The notes under the pieces were generated by a model that worked only from the letters and a program-made list of their open reading frames with translations, made no database searches and was not told where the DNA came from. Below, in pieces: positions 54,140-63,229 of a stretch of 64,000 bases of DNA; position 1 is the stretch's first letter; each line of letters opens with the position of its first letter. The DNA is taken from the IMG/VR virus record IMGVR_UViG_3300047562_003246, positions 62,001-126,000 of that record; one strand, given 5' to 3'. This stretch comes from a virus. The translations under genes and the position numbers were made by a program.

Positions 54140-54709
54140 ATGACTGAATCTGCGGTAGGTAATCAGTATGTCAATCTAGTTGGGCTTGGTGCTTCCATGG
54201 ACGAGAAGGCTAGAATCGAACTTTTGAGTGCGTCCACTTGTATGTACGATATTCTCAACCATAGAGAATATTCTCCGAGTATTCCTATTCTCGTTGATGG
54301 GCTGCAGGCGAGCTATCGAACGTTGTGCGATAAGCGAAATAAGTGGCATGATTTCAAACTACATTTCATGTTCACCGAGCGACGTATTGAGCTGGGTGCC
54401 CACACCGAAGTCTACTCCCACTTGCCTTATCAAGGGGCAGGAACGCAAGACGTAAAAGAAAGTGACGAAGAGCTGTTCGGATGTTTCCGTACAGGCTTAG
54501 TATCCTTGCTAAACTCGAACCAGTCGAACATGAAAGAAGCGTTCGAATTTTTGTGCAAGCATACCTATCCGGCTATGACTCGCTGGAGATTCAAGTACAG
54601 CAATCGTTATCGTGGTGTCCCGATATTCACGATAACAGCTAAAGACATCCGTGTCTTTGGATTTGAGACTAGGCGATACGACAAGCCGCTTGTAATCGCC
54701 GCTGCTTAA
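54140..54709 (+). CDS. Unknown protein (189 aa), last gene of the fibre block
   Basis: ATG with AAGGA upstream. A mixed, fairly aromatic protein ('HDFKLHFMFTERRIELGAHT', 'MTRWRFKYSNRYRGV'). It converges with the minus-strand gene at 54718, and its terminator lies inside that gene. No family recognised. Confidence 0.65.
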   Translation: MTESAVGNQYVNLVGLGASMDEKARIELLSASTCMYDILNHREYSPSIPILVDGLQASYRTLCDKRNKWHDFKLHFMFTERRIELGAHTEVYSHLPYQGAGTQDVKESDEELFGCFRTGLVSLLNSNQSNMKEAFEFLCKHTYPAMTRWRFKYSNRYRGVPIFTITAKDIRVFGFETRRYDKPLVIAAA

Positions 54710-54717
54710 TTCTTCAC

Positions 54718-55812
54718 CTAATCAACGGCATCGGAACCTAACGAGTCAATCAAAAGCGCCTGGAGGACAGTACTTCCAGGTGCTTTTTTCGTTTGCACCC
54801 TCGATTCTGATTTGTTATTGCTCTTGTCATCTTTTTTGCATGCGCAGGATCCTACAGAATTTTTGCACTTCTTGCAGGACTCCGGTTTCATATCTGCAGC
54901 TGCGGCTTTTTGCAGCTCAACCGGAATTTGATTCGCTTTCTTGGCAATCTCTTTGATGCGACTTGGGCCAAAGAAATTTTCAAGTTCGATGTACTGCAGG
55001 AACTTACCAGGAATGTTCGCAAACTCTGATTGCTTGTAGAACCCGCCTGCAAACGGATAGACCGGTTCGTCGTGCTGAATGATATCGTCCCACGGTGCTC
55101 CGTCAGGGCGAATCTGACAAGCAGCTTTAACGATTTCGGGTAAGCTTTCGTTAATCTCGATAAGATCTTCTTTGTCCAAGACAACTGTTGCAAACTTTTG
55201 TGTCATAAGCATTGTGGCGTTGTCGGTCTCGAAACCATCGAATACCAATCTTCCTCCGACGGCTCGGCTGAATCCTTCGAGATCAGATACGCCGCCGAAG
55301 CCTGCGATCTTGGTAATCCTTGGATCGGTTTCAGACTGTAACGTTGCGGTGATTCTCGTAGCTAGGTCGTGGGCATCGATAGCATCGATAGCCTTTGTCC
55401 CGGCTGCTTTAATTAACCACTGCTGCGCTGCGCGAGCTTCTTTAGCATTGCGAACGGGGTATTTTATGCTAGACGCTGCCGCTTTGTCCATAGCTTGCTT
55501 GTACTGCGAGATACTTGCAGTAAGATCATCTATGATACCGAAGTAACAGGCGCTTTTCATCAACCTATCTTTGACGGTAGGATTGGTACGGTTGTTTTCT
55601 TCCGCGTCCAAAGCGAAAGAAGCAAAACTCAACCAACACGCAGCTTTATTATGAGTTGGATAACGAAGCTGCGGTAATCGCTGCGCAAAGTATTGAGGCG
55701 ACAGCGAAGGGGGTGCCAAAGATTCGGGATCAGCTGTTTTGACGTACTCAGGTAATTCAAAAGCAGCCGCGATTTTGGTTAGGTTAGCTCCCGAAATTTC
55801 AGGCAGGATCAT
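54718..55812 (-). CDS. Unknown minus-strand protein (364 aa)
   Basis: ATG at 55812 on the minus strand, one base from the GTG of the plus-strand primase-like gene. Helical N-terminus. Near the C-terminus is a Cys/Lys-rich segment ('ESCKKCKNSVGSCACKK'), where the 14-mer at 54842 encodes VGSCA in reverse. The final residues are encoded by the terminator hairpin of the convergent operon. Ala/Lys-rich and without a catalytic motif. It may be a virion or regulatory protein; not recognised. Confidence 0.7.
   Translation of the reverse strand: MILPEISGANLTKIAAAFELPEYVKTADPESLAPPSLSPQYFAQRLPQLRYPTHNKAACWLSFASFALDAEENNRTNPTVKDRLMKSACYFGIIDDLTASISQYKQAMDKAAASSIKYPVRNAKEARAAQQWLIKAAGTKAIDAIDAHDLATRITATLQSETDPRITKIAGFGGVSDLEGFSRAVGGRLVFDGFETDNATMLMTQKFATVVLDKEDLIEINESLPEIVKAACQIRPDGAPWDDIIQHDEPVYPFAGGFYKQSEFANIPGKFLQYIELENFFGPSRIKEIAKKANQIPVELQKAAAADMKPESCKKCKNSVGSCACKKDDKSNNKSESRVQTKKAPGSTVLQALLIDSLGSDAVD
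54752..54789 (+). terminator. Terminator of the fibre operon, inside the opposing gene
   Basis: AAAAGCGCCTGGA (54752-54764) pairs with TCCAGGTGCTTTT (54775-54787), with one G-U pair, followed by a T-run (54784-54789) on the plus strand. The same bases encode 'KKAPGSTVLQAL' of the minus-strand gene, so the hairpin is constrained as both RNA and protein. Confidence 0.85.
54842..54855 (+). repeat. Dispersed 14-mer, exact copy in a minus-strand gene
   Basis: Plus orientation, but the gene runs on the minus strand, so it is read backwards as VGSCA. Confidence 0.97.
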
Positions 55813-55813
55813 T

Positions 55814-58366
55814 GTGATTTCTCTATTACGTGACTTAGATTTTCAAGCAATTGCTAGACACTTACAACTAAATATACAAAGATTTTCATTACCCACATCG
55901 TCCAATTGTCCTTTATGTCGTGTAGGTAAAGTCCGGTACCTTCAGGACATGTGTAGTGGAGGAGTAGTTTTTTGTTGCTCAAAATGCAATCAGTCTGGTG
56001 ACTTGATCGATCTACTGTCAAAGATCTGGAACAAAAACGACATGTCAGTTTGTTACGAGCTGCGTCGTTTGCAGCTCAGTCACATGGGTAACTTCGATCC
56101 GTTTAAAGTTGTCGAAGACAGAAGTAAGTTTAAGGCATTACTGCAGAAAAACGAAAGGGTACTGGCTACCATCATGAATCCTGGTTTGCGTGACAGTGGC
56201 GCAGCCCAGGTAGCTGTGCAGCGACTAGGTGTTCGCATCGTGCATTCTTACGTCGACACCAAGGATTACTGCCCAAATATTTTTGGTTGTGCGTCTAGAA
56301 GTCAAATCAAGGCGGCGGAACAAAAACTCTCGACCAAGAATATTAAGCACGATCTACGCAGCAGATCACAACGCCCAATGCTTGCTGTCCCTTTTAGAGA
56401 CCTACCTAACAGACTTGTTGGGTACACACTGATCGATCGAGACGAAGTAGAACTGCGACCTGATTCACTCAATTGCACGCTGAAGATTGGACAATACAGC
56501 GAAGACGGTGTAGCCTGTCATCCGTCTTTGTTCTTTGAGAATCGGGGTTCAATACTGATAACGACTAACGTGTTTATCGCCGTTCAGCTTTGGTCTAAAG
56601 CCGCGTTTCAAAACTACACTAAACTACCTTTGGTAGCTGCCAAAGAACAAACATCTTGTTGGCAATTGTTTGGCGACAAATTCAAAATAGTGTTAGCTTT
56701 TGGCAAAGCAGATCTATCGGCTATCAGGCTCGCAGTAAGACTAGACTGTCTGCTTTACGTCGCAGAGCTTAAAGGTACGTTTGAAAAGTGGATGCATAAC
56801 CTGCGTGTAAGCAGGTTACATAAAACAGCGCAGTCAGATAAAAAGCATTGGACGGAAGCTATCGCCAGCGTTGTTAATAAAATGCAACTCGACGAAGCGA
56901 GCGAGTACTTACTTAAACTTGGGCTGCAACCAGACGAACTTGATAGGCTCAAGCAAACTGGCAATACGAAGTTAATCAAAGCTATCAGATATTTTGGTAG
57001 CACGAACCATAATATTCGCTCAGTCAACTATCGTAGCGGCGTCATCGAACAATCTGCCGGTGCGTGGTACTTCTGCTACAAGAACAAAAAAGAGCAGATA
57101 TCTAATGCCATTATTACGCTCAAAGAGATAATCAATTACGGTAATCAGTCAATCGCCACTGTGATTATTCACTATCACGAAAAGGTTGTAGAGTTTCAAG
57201 TTGACTATGAAGAGTTTCAATCGAACACTTTTAAGATTATTCACAACCAGTGCTTGAAGAATCAGTTTACGTTTGTCGTACCTAAGCATTGGCAGTCAGC
57301 GTTGCATTCTGTGATGCTGCATTTCTACAAGCCTGACATTCGAGAAGGTGATGCTTTTGTTGGTTACGATCATGTGACGCGGAGCTGGACAACACCAACG
57401 CATACTGTTGTTAATAACAAAATTTATAAAAAGCCTCCGATGCCAGCTTGGATCGATATTCCTGGCAGTATGCGAGTTAAAAATGCAGGCTGGACAAAGC
57501 ATATACGTGGTAGTTCTCCTGTGGTTGTTGCGTCCATTATTGCTGCGGTCAAACAAGCAACATGTTCTGCTGTCGGGGCAGTCAAGCCTCCTCTATTTTT
57601 TACAGGGCACACTTCGCTTTTATGTATGCGAGAGTTGGCAGAAGCTTTGGGAGCTATGGTCGACGTTAAAGATGTACACGATTGGTTTGTTGTCAAAAAG
57701 TCGATCAACGAAAGTACGAAGCAACCATCTATTAAACAAATCGACCAGGCTTATATCGACTCTGCTTGGATGCTAGTTACCGATGCTCAAAGATGTTTCG
57801 GCGCATTTAACGGCGCGATGTCTTTACACGATGCAGGTAATGAATTATTTGTTCCACAAAACAACCATCGAGAATATCTAGCTACAGCGTTTCTGTATTT
57901 ACTTAAACATTGGCACGGAGAAACCGATATCGTTGATTACTGTTTAAAACGATTGGCGACTAGGAATATTCACTTCGTCAAGAAAAGCATTGAAGCATGT
58001 TTACACTTAGACGTAGATCCATGCACAGCGTTGGTAGCACTACTAAAGGAAATTCAAAGTCGCGGAACTTTACTCTATGGAACTGACGCCGAAGTCTCTA
58101 AGAAAACAAACGTCGTCCGCACCATGCCCGACAAGCGCACGGTCATTGTTCCGACCGCCGTGATCGAACGAGCAATTAATTCGATGTCGCTTGGCACCTA
58201 TGACTCCGTGAAAATTATTTACAGGTTGTCTAAGAGTCCAAGCTACAAAGGATTCGATAGGCTAAACGGCATGCAAGGTTGGCTTATAGATAAGTTGTTC
58301 TTTGACCAAGCAATAAACGATAAGCGTATCAAGGTTGACTCATTTCAGCTTAGAATCGTTGGCTAA
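55814..58366 (+). CDS. DNA primase-like replication protein
   Basis: GTG at 55814 with AGGA upstream; the frame extends further left but would overlap the divergent gene. 850 residues. An N-terminal zinc finger of CHC2 type, Cys32-x2-Cys35 ('NCPLC') and Cys55-x2-Cys58 ('CCSKC'), is followed by 'NQSGDLIDLLSKIW', the usual primase continuation. A toprim-like region may lie near residue 250 ('GSILITTNVFIAVQLWSKAA'), but its acidic residues are not clear. No Walker A is visible, so a fused helicase is not supported. It would synthesise primers for phage replication. Confidence 0.6.
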   Translation: MISLLRDLDFQAIARHLQLNIQRFSLPTSSNCPLCRVGKVRYLQDMCSGGVVFCCSKCNQSGDLIDLLSKIWNKNDMSVCYELRRLQLSHMGNFDPFKVVEDRSKFKALLQKNERVLATIMNPGLRDSGAAQVAVQRLGVRIVHSYVDTKDYCPNIFGCASRSQIKAAEQKLSTKNIKHDLRSRSQRPMLAVPFRDLPNRLVGYTLIDRDEVELRPDSLNCTLKIGQYSEDGVACHPSLFFENRGSILITTNVFIAVQLWSKAAFQNYTKLPLVAAKEQTSCWQLFGDKFKIVLAFGKADLSAIRLAVRLDCLLYVAELKGTFEKWMHNLRVSRLHKTAQSDKKHWTEAIASVVNKMQLDEASEYLLKLGLQPDELDRLKQTGNTKLIKAIRYFGSTNHNIRSVNYRSGVIEQSAGAWYFCYKNKKEQISNAIITLKEIINYGNQSIATVIIHYHEKVVEFQVDYEEFQSNTFKIIHNQCLKNQFTFVVPKHWQSALHSVMLHFYKPDIREGDAFVGYDHVTRSWTTPTHTVVNNKIYKKPPMPAWIDIPGSMRVKNAGWTKHIRGSSPVVVASIIAAVKQATCSAVGAVKPPLFFTGHTSLLCMRELAEALGAMVDVKDVHDWFVVKKSINESTKQPSIKQIDQAYIDSAWMLVTDAQRCFGAFNGAMSLHDAGNELFVPQNNHREYLATAFLYLLKHWHGETDIVDYCLKRLATRNIHFVKKSIEACLHLDVDPCTALVALLKEIQSRGTLLYGTDAEVSKKTNVVRTMPDKRTVIVPTAVIERAINSMSLGTYDSVKIIYRLSKSPSYKGFDRLNGMQGWLIDKLFFDQAINDKRIKVDSFQLRIVG

Positions 58367-58430
58367 ATTTTTAGCTATTTTGCGCCATATATCTTTGCTT
58401 CACTATTAGCTAGTAACGCAGTCCAAAAAA

Positions 58431-58470
58431 AAAACATCAAATGAACTCCACTCATTTGATGTTTTATTTG
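58431..58470 (+). terminator. Rho-independent terminator after the primase-like gene
   Basis: AAAACATCAAATGA (58431-58444) pairs perfectly with TCATTTGATGTTTT (58452-58465) around a 7-base loop, preceded by an A-run and followed by ATTTG. The A-rich 5' side and T-rich 3' side could let it act in both directions. The gap 58367-58523 otherwise holds only the leader of the next gene. Confidence 0.82.
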
Positions 58471-58523
58471 CAGCATTACTTGCGATGGAGTCTTCCAATT
58501 TTTTTAACTACCAAAGGAATGCC

Positions 58524-59258
58524 ATGGGCAACGAACAGCAAAAACCCAAAGATCCGCAAAACCAACATGCAGAGGAGTTATCGCAGCTATACGCAAAACT
58601 GCAAGAGGTATCTCGGGCTATCCGAAAAATAGAATCTGAGCAGCATATTTATTTTGGAGAAGATGTTGCCAAAGAGATATGCGAGCAATCGTTCATAAAA
58701 GCAAACAACCAAGAAAAATTCAGAGTCGATCAAACTATCGAGCGTAATTTTTACACGGCAATGTCGTACTTAGTTCTCTCTGTTATGGAGGGAAAAATGA
58801 GTCACAGTTTAGCTCTTCGATGTATACCTACGCTTTTAGACAAAGCACTAACAGAACTGATGGCTACAAAAATGGCCTCAGTTCTTACGTCTTCGCTGCA
58901 GGAAAACTACCCAGCGATAGCTACACTTATCGAGTTTCGCGTTCCGTTTCCTTACTCAGAAACATCGACTTGTCCTGTGTTTGTGAGCGTGGCAGGTCCT
59001 CCTGAAAACAGATATCACTCTCTCGGCATTCTTGGAATATTAAACGGCATGCTGGCAGAGTCGCAAAAAGTTAACGACGTTCCCATCCCAAAGATATTAC
59101 TTGAAGCTGTCTACGGTGAATTCGAACACGCTGATGGACAAAAAGAAAGCGGTTTAATCGCATTTGCTATAAAGTCCATGACTCCGAAACAACAAGAGAC
59201 AACAGATGCTGTGCTCTTAGGAGACGAGGCTGAACCTTTAGACGATGCGATAAATTAA
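58524..59258 (+). CDS. Unknown helical protein (244 aa)
   Basis: The ATG at 58524 has AAAGGA 5 bases upstream; an earlier ATG at 58485 lacks one. Charged helical N-terminus ('EELSQLYAKLQEVSRAIRKI') and mixed C-terminal half. It converges with TerL, overlapping its 3' end by four bases. Function unknown. Confidence 0.7.
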   Translation: MGNEQQKPKDPQNQHAEELSQLYAKLQEVSRAIRKIESEQHIYFGEDVAKEICEQSFIKANNQEKFRVDQTIERNFYTAMSYLVLSVMEGKMSHSLALRCIPTLLDKALTELMATKMASVLTSSLQENYPAIATLIEFRVPFPYSETSTCPVFVSVAGPPENRYHSLGILGILNGMLAESQKVNDVPIPKILLEAVYGEFEHADGQKESGLIAFAIKSMTPKQQETTDAVLLGDEAEPLDDAIN

Positions 59259-61192
59259 ACACCAAGTGCTTCCCAAATTTCTTTAACGCGGCTGCTTAAA
59301 CTCTCAGAAAGAATGAAGCTTCCATCGTTTAACGCAGCTGCGTCTTGTGGTGTAAAGAAATCATCCAGCATCAGGTTGATATCCGGATAACCGAACTGGT
59401 GCCAAATTGCAACCGTCCCAAAGTTGACAGCATTTGCAAAATCATCACTAGTACCTACTAACTTTGTGATAATCGAGAACGAACCACCACCAGCTCTTTC
59501 TATCTGTTCTTGCTTAAGGTTAGTAAAGTCAGACAACAAGGCTCGTCCCATTGTTTGCAGCGTATCTTTTTCGTCACCCATGTACGGATTGAAGAATCGA
59601 ACCCTGCCAGCTTTGATAGCCTGAGCGAGTAATATCAAGCTTCTTGTTTTATCTAGTGTGTAATAAACACCTTCACCTGTTTCAGGATTGGATGCGTGTC
59701 TGCAAAATAATTCTTGTTTTAGGTTTGCGCCGTATCCAATACGAAAAATATTTGTATGTACAGAGGCTTGCATTTTCATAATCATTTCAGAAAAGTAACC
59801 GCCGTTACCTGTGTCGTAGGCAAGCCCATTACATCTGAATCGATTGAGTGTTTCAAGCACCATGCGAGTTTCTAATTGTCTGTCTAATGGGTTAGCGTTT
59901 TCCCAGCCCCATAAGACATCCACAGTACCGTGGTGCGATAGACCAAGCACAGCTATTTTTGTTCGAGAAAGCGGAGCAGGTCCTGCGTCATTTTTGTCTA
60001 GATACTTTAGCGAACCACCACCCCAGTCAATCGCCAACATGCGATAAGAATAATCTTGCACTAAATCTTTGGCGCGATTGACATTGTAGGGAATCCTCAA
60101 ATTAGCTGCTCGCTTGATATCCATTTCACCAAGCAGACCTGCCCCTGAGTCAAACGGTTCTCCGTAGACTTCGTTGTAAAGTCTGTACTTAGGTAACAAT
60201 GGATCTTTGACAAGCTGAATAATCTGCGCCCAGCGAGTTTGACTTTGATTGTGCCAAGGCATGATGGGTTGAGGAATATGGATACCTCGTTTTGTGAACC
60301 ATCGATCAGGATATCTAGATTGCCAGTGACCGTCTTGAACAAAGATAGGTTCTTTGCATTTAGCACAAATAATACCAGGACGCTCTGGACTGATGTCTGG
60401 TCGCCACGGACCAATCATTTTTTCAAGATCGTATTCAACGCTGCAAATGTTTTCTTTTTTGCACGTCTTGTTTCTACATGGAATTACCCATTCACTTTGG
60501 CTGCTTTCTTTCCACTTATGTTGCAGCGTACCATTAAGAGTGAGTGGTGTTCCGCTGTAAACTTCGTAGTTGCCATGCTCGCTACCGTCCATCGTACGCT
60601 GAATAACGTCAATCACATCTAGTAATGTCAGCTGGACTTCGTCAATACGAATCTTGCGAGCACTAAGACCACGAACACGGTTCGCATCGTTGTATGCGTA
60701 AGCTAAAACAATGGTTGACTTGTTTGGAAAAGATCTCTGCAAAACTTGGTTAGCAGCTTTACGATCTATCAGCATCTTTTTGACCGGTGAATCTTCGATC
60801 ATTGGCTGAATGTAAATCGAACTAAGACGCCGAATCATTTCAAAAAATGGCATCACGTAAAGTGTCTTGTAGTTATCGACCATCACAGACTCGATGATCA
60901 TTTCAAGCACGTTGTGAAACGTCTTACCAGTTTGCCGAGCGCACATTTTGACCATGAGCATAACCATGTCCATGTCAAAACAGACTTCAAACGGAAAGTG
61001 TTTCTCTAGTGTGACTTGCTTACCTTCGTATCGAAAAAGTAACGGCAGCAGAGGTGCATAATTTCGCTGATCGCCGCTAAGCTGGAATAATGTAACAAGC
61101 GGTATTAGATCTGGATTAGCGTCAGCAGCTTTCTTACACCAAAGCAGCGCTGGGTTTTCCGGATTGCTAAAGTCTACAGGTTGGATAGCCAT
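59255..61192 (-). CDS. terL: Terminase large subunit (TerL)
   Basis: 645 residues with both terminase domains. ATPase: Walker A-like 'CARQTGKT' (residues 84-91, Lys90), Walker B 'IRIDE' (181-185) and the coupling motif 'YSGTP' (212-216). Nuclease: 'LAIDWGGG' (Asp389), 'GLAYDTGNGG' (Asp460) and a late 'DDFANAVNFG' acidic site. Between the domains four cysteines (239, 244, 276, 279) form a probable zinc knuckle. TerL cuts and pumps DNA into proheads. It lies on the minus strand, tens of kilobases from the head genes, which is unusual. The upstream gene diverges 20 bases away. Confidence 0.93.
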   Translation of the reverse strand: MAIQPVDFSNPENPALLWCKKAADANPDLIPLVTLFQLSGDQRNYAPLLPLLFRYEGKQVTLEKHFPFEVCFDMDMVMLMVKMCARQTGKTFHNVLEMIIESVMVDNYKTLYVMPFFEMIRRLSSIYIQPMIEDSPVKKMLIDRKAANQVLQRSFPNKSTIVLAYAYNDANRVRGLSARKIRIDEVQLTLLDVIDVIQRTMDGSEHGNYEVYSGTPLTLNGTLQHKWKESSQSEWVIPCRNKTCKKENICSVEYDLEKMIGPWRPDISPERPGIICAKCKEPIFVQDGHWQSRYPDRWFTKRGIHIPQPIMPWHNQSQTRWAQIIQLVKDPLLPKYRLYNEVYGEPFDSGAGLLGEMDIKRAANLRIPYNVNRAKDLVQDYSYRMLAIDWGGGSLKYLDKNDAGPAPLSRTKIAVLGLSHHGTVDVLWGWENANPLDRQLETRMVLETLNRFRCNGLAYDTGNGGYFSEMIMKMQASVHTNIFRIGYGANLKQELFCRHASNPETGEGVYYTLDKTRSLILLAQAIKAGRVRFFNPYMGDEKDTLQTMGRALLSDFTNLKQEQIERAGGGSFSIITKLVGTSDDFANAVNFGTVAIWHQFGYPDINLMLDDFFTPQDAAALNDGSFILSESLSSRVKEIWEALGV

Positions 61193-61212
61193 CAGTCATC
61201 AACGTGAAAGTA

Positions 61213-61416
61213 ATGAACGAACCTAGATACAACACACAGACTGACACGATTATCAATCTTGGCGAACTCTATCCTAGCGGCAAACATGTCGGCGATAGAA
61301 CAAACCAAGAGCGTATCAAACAACTTATAGATTTACAAGATAAAGGTGTGATACTAACACCTGCCGCTAGGGAAGAAATAAAGCAGTATCTTAAAAACAG
61401 AGTATCCACAGAATAG
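61213..61416 (+). CDS. Small unknown protein (67 aa)
   Basis: ATG at 61213, diverging from TerL. Hydrophilic, with a helical C-terminus ('ILTPAAREEIKQYLKNR'). No ribosome binding site better than GAAAG. Could be a small regulatory or assembly protein. Not recognised. Confidence 0.55.
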   Translation: MNEPRYNTQTDTIINLGELYPSGKHVGDRTNQERIKQLIDLQDKGVILTPAAREEIKQYLKNRVSTE

Positions 61417-61485
61417 TCCTTGCGTAACGGCATACACCGTGTAGTTGTATGCGACAGCCGCATGTCCTCTGCTGGAGAGAGTGTC

Positions 61486-61746
61486 GTGGGAAAGTATGCC
61501 AACGACAGAAAAGCCCTGGAAGATCGCTTGATTCAACCAGGCAACCCCGAGGTTTCAGAAGCAACGTATGTAACATGCGCTGCGATGATCGGATTGGGTT
61601 ATGTTTTTGGAAGTGGACTTCTTGCTATCGTTGGTCTCGGTGCGCTCGTAGCGCGCGTCATTGTTGAAAGTCAACATGACTTGAGACAACGAGCAGCGGC
61701 TCAATCTTCCAAAAATCAACATGACTCTAACAATCAGCAGCCTTGA
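61486..61746 (+). CDS. Small single-pass membrane protein, holin-like (86 aa)
   Basis: GTG at 61486 is preferred because GGAGAG lies 6 bases upstream; in-frame ATG 61462 and TTG 61420 have no such site. A charged N-terminus, one Gly/Leu/Val-rich membrane segment ('AMIGLGYVFGSGLLAIVGLG') and a polar Gln/Asn/Ser tail. The layout fits a holin or other small phage membrane protein. It overlaps the next membrane-protein gene by 26 bases, so the two may act together. Confidence 0.6.
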   Translation: MGKYANDRKALEDRLIQPGNPEVSEATYVTCAAMIGLGYVFGSGLLAIVGLGALVARVIVESQHDLRQRAAAQSSKNQHDSNNQQP

Positions 61747-62092
61747 ACTTCTGATAGCGATCCTCGGCGTTTGTCAAATTCTCGAAGTTTGGCGGCACGG
61801 TTCTATCTGTGCAGAATTTAAAGCCAAACTAGAAGCGGGATATTACATGTCCCCAGATAGTTTTCTAGTCAGATTACTCATGTGTAATTTCTGTCTGAGC
61901 GTCTGGGTGACAGGAGTGGTCGTCTTACTATTAGTTCTTCGACCACTCTTTCATGAATACGTAGCAAACGTAATCACGTTTTTGATATTGGTAGCAGGGT
62001 TGACGCGGGCATCTAATTTGTTACATGATGTTACCCGTCCCTGGAGTCGTACACCAAACTCAAAAGCTGTTGAAGAGAACAGCAAAAAATAA
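61721..62092 (+). CDS. Three-helix membrane protein (123 aa)
   Basis: Three predicted membrane segments: near residues 7-22, 52-74 ('CLSVWVTGVVVLLLVLRP') and 81-95. A 'CNFCLSVWV' motif resembles small phage/bacterial membrane proteins of the DUF1360 type, by eye. Together with the preceding holin-like gene it could be part of a lysis or envelope module. A strong terminator follows. Confidence 0.65.
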   Translation: MTLTISSLELLIAILGVCQILEVWRHGSICAEFKAKLEAGYYMSPDSFLVRLLMCNFCLSVWVTGVVVLLLVLRPLFHEYVANVITFLILVAGLTRASNLLHDVTRPWSRTPNSKAVEENSKK

Positions 62093-62098
62093 GTGAGA

Positions 62099-62137
62099 AG
62101 AGCCGCACAAGGTCACCAGTCTTGTGCGGCTCTGATT
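62099..62137 (+). terminator. Rho-independent terminator after the membrane-protein genes
   Basis: AGAGCCGCACAAG (62099-62111) pairs perfectly with CTTGTGCGGCTCT (62121-62133), followed by GATTTT. The stem is very strong but the T-run is short. Confidence 0.82.
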
Positions 62138-62188
62138 TTGACTTCAGGCTAATTTCCCAACCCCAAAGCCAAACCTCAATCAATCACT

Positions 62189-63229
62189 ATGAATGTACCC
62201 GACAGGAAGTCTCGGGTCAAGAGCGTTCTCTCGCGATCCGTCAAAGAATTCGAAGAAATACAAAAGATAACAGGAGCTAAAAACCTACCTAAGTTCGAAC
62301 TGCTGATGCAAAACAAAGCACGAATTGTCCAGCAAACCAAAGCTGTTCTAGAAGAATCTTGGAACAATAGACTAGATGCTATATACCGAGGCGACATAGC
62401 GGACTCCCGCATGTTTCCTATCAAAGAGTTTCACGACAGACTCAACGATGTGGAACGCTGCTGCACAGAGTACACACGTTATGGTCCTGTGTTTGCGTGC
62501 CAGCAAAGTCTCGCATGTCCCATCTGTAACAGCCACGCTGCGTACGCTTTTGCTTCTCAAAGAACAGCGATGCTTTTTGAACAACTTGGAAAAGTAGATT
62601 ACGTCAAAGTTTTCGAAATCGTAATTAACTTTGGCGATGTGTACATGAGTTTTGCTCCAGAACGATTCGACGAACTTAGCCAAGTGCGAACAGACATACG
62701 AGACTTCTTCGCTAAACGCGATAAAGCTTTTCTGCTACAGGGTTCGAAACGAGGCTATCCAAAAACGTATCGACTACTCGATATGTTCATTCACTCTGCA
62801 CCGTCAACAGTAAACACGCAAATGATCTTCCCGCATCTGCATGTTGTCGGCGTACCTGTATCCACAAGAACAACGCTAGATGATTTTGTCGACGCAGTAT
62901 ACGCCGCTTGCAAAAACTGGAATATTCAGGCTGGGGTAAATTTTTCACCTTCAGAAACTTTCTACGCGAAAAAAGCTTCAGGCAAAAAAACAAAAAACAC
63001 CAAAGACTTTTTCAGAAAGATGCACTACTTAGCGAGGTGTATTAAACCAAGTAGTCACAACGGTAATTCGTATCTGAGCACCGTGACAAGCGTACCTAGA
63101 ATCTTGCGGCAGCGAACAAGTAAATCAGGTACCACAGTGAGCGAGCAATACCGAAAAATTAAAGCTGCTGGTAACGCCAAAATAATCGCTAGGTTTGATA
63201 GCCAGGTTTCACAGTTCCGAATAGTGTAG
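62189..63229 (+). CDS. HUH-type rolling-circle replication initiator (Rep_1-like)
   Basis: 346 residues. A Cys cluster 'FACQQSLACPICNSH' (Cys104, 110, 113), a beta strand 'VKVFEIVINFGD' like RCR motif 1, the metal-binding HUH motif 'IFPHLHVVG' (His216, His218), and a later 'MHYLARCIKPS' with candidate catalytic Tyr280. This order matches plasmid-type Rep proteins that nick one strand and join it to tyrosine. Such proteins are rare in large tailed phages. The TAG stop lies inside a minus-orientation copy of the dispersed 14-mer (63226-63239). It follows a terminator, so it is probably its own unit. A REP-associated transposase-like role is an alternative. Confidence 0.65.
   Translation: MNVPDRKSRVKSVLSRSVKEFEEIQKITGAKNLPKFELLMQNKARIVQQTKAVLEESWNNRLDAIYRGDIADSRMFPIKEFHDRLNDVERCCTEYTRYGPVFACQQSLACPICNSHAAYAFASQRTAMLFEQLGKVDYVKVFEIVINFGDVYMSFAPERFDELSQVRTDIRDFFAKRDKAFLLQGSKRGYPKTYRLLDMFIHSAPSTVNTQMIFPHLHVVGVPVSTRTTLDDFVDAVYAACKNWNIQAGVNFSPSETFYAKKASGKKTKNTKDFFRKMHYLARCIKPSSHNGNSYLSTVTSVPRILRQRTSKSGTTVSEQYRKIKAAGNAKIIARFDSQVSQFRIV

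Noticed and set aside
62740-62760. GGTTCGAAAC-like tRNA T-loop
   Set aside because: Isolated match inside the Rep coding sequence; no acceptor stem or anticodon arm around it.
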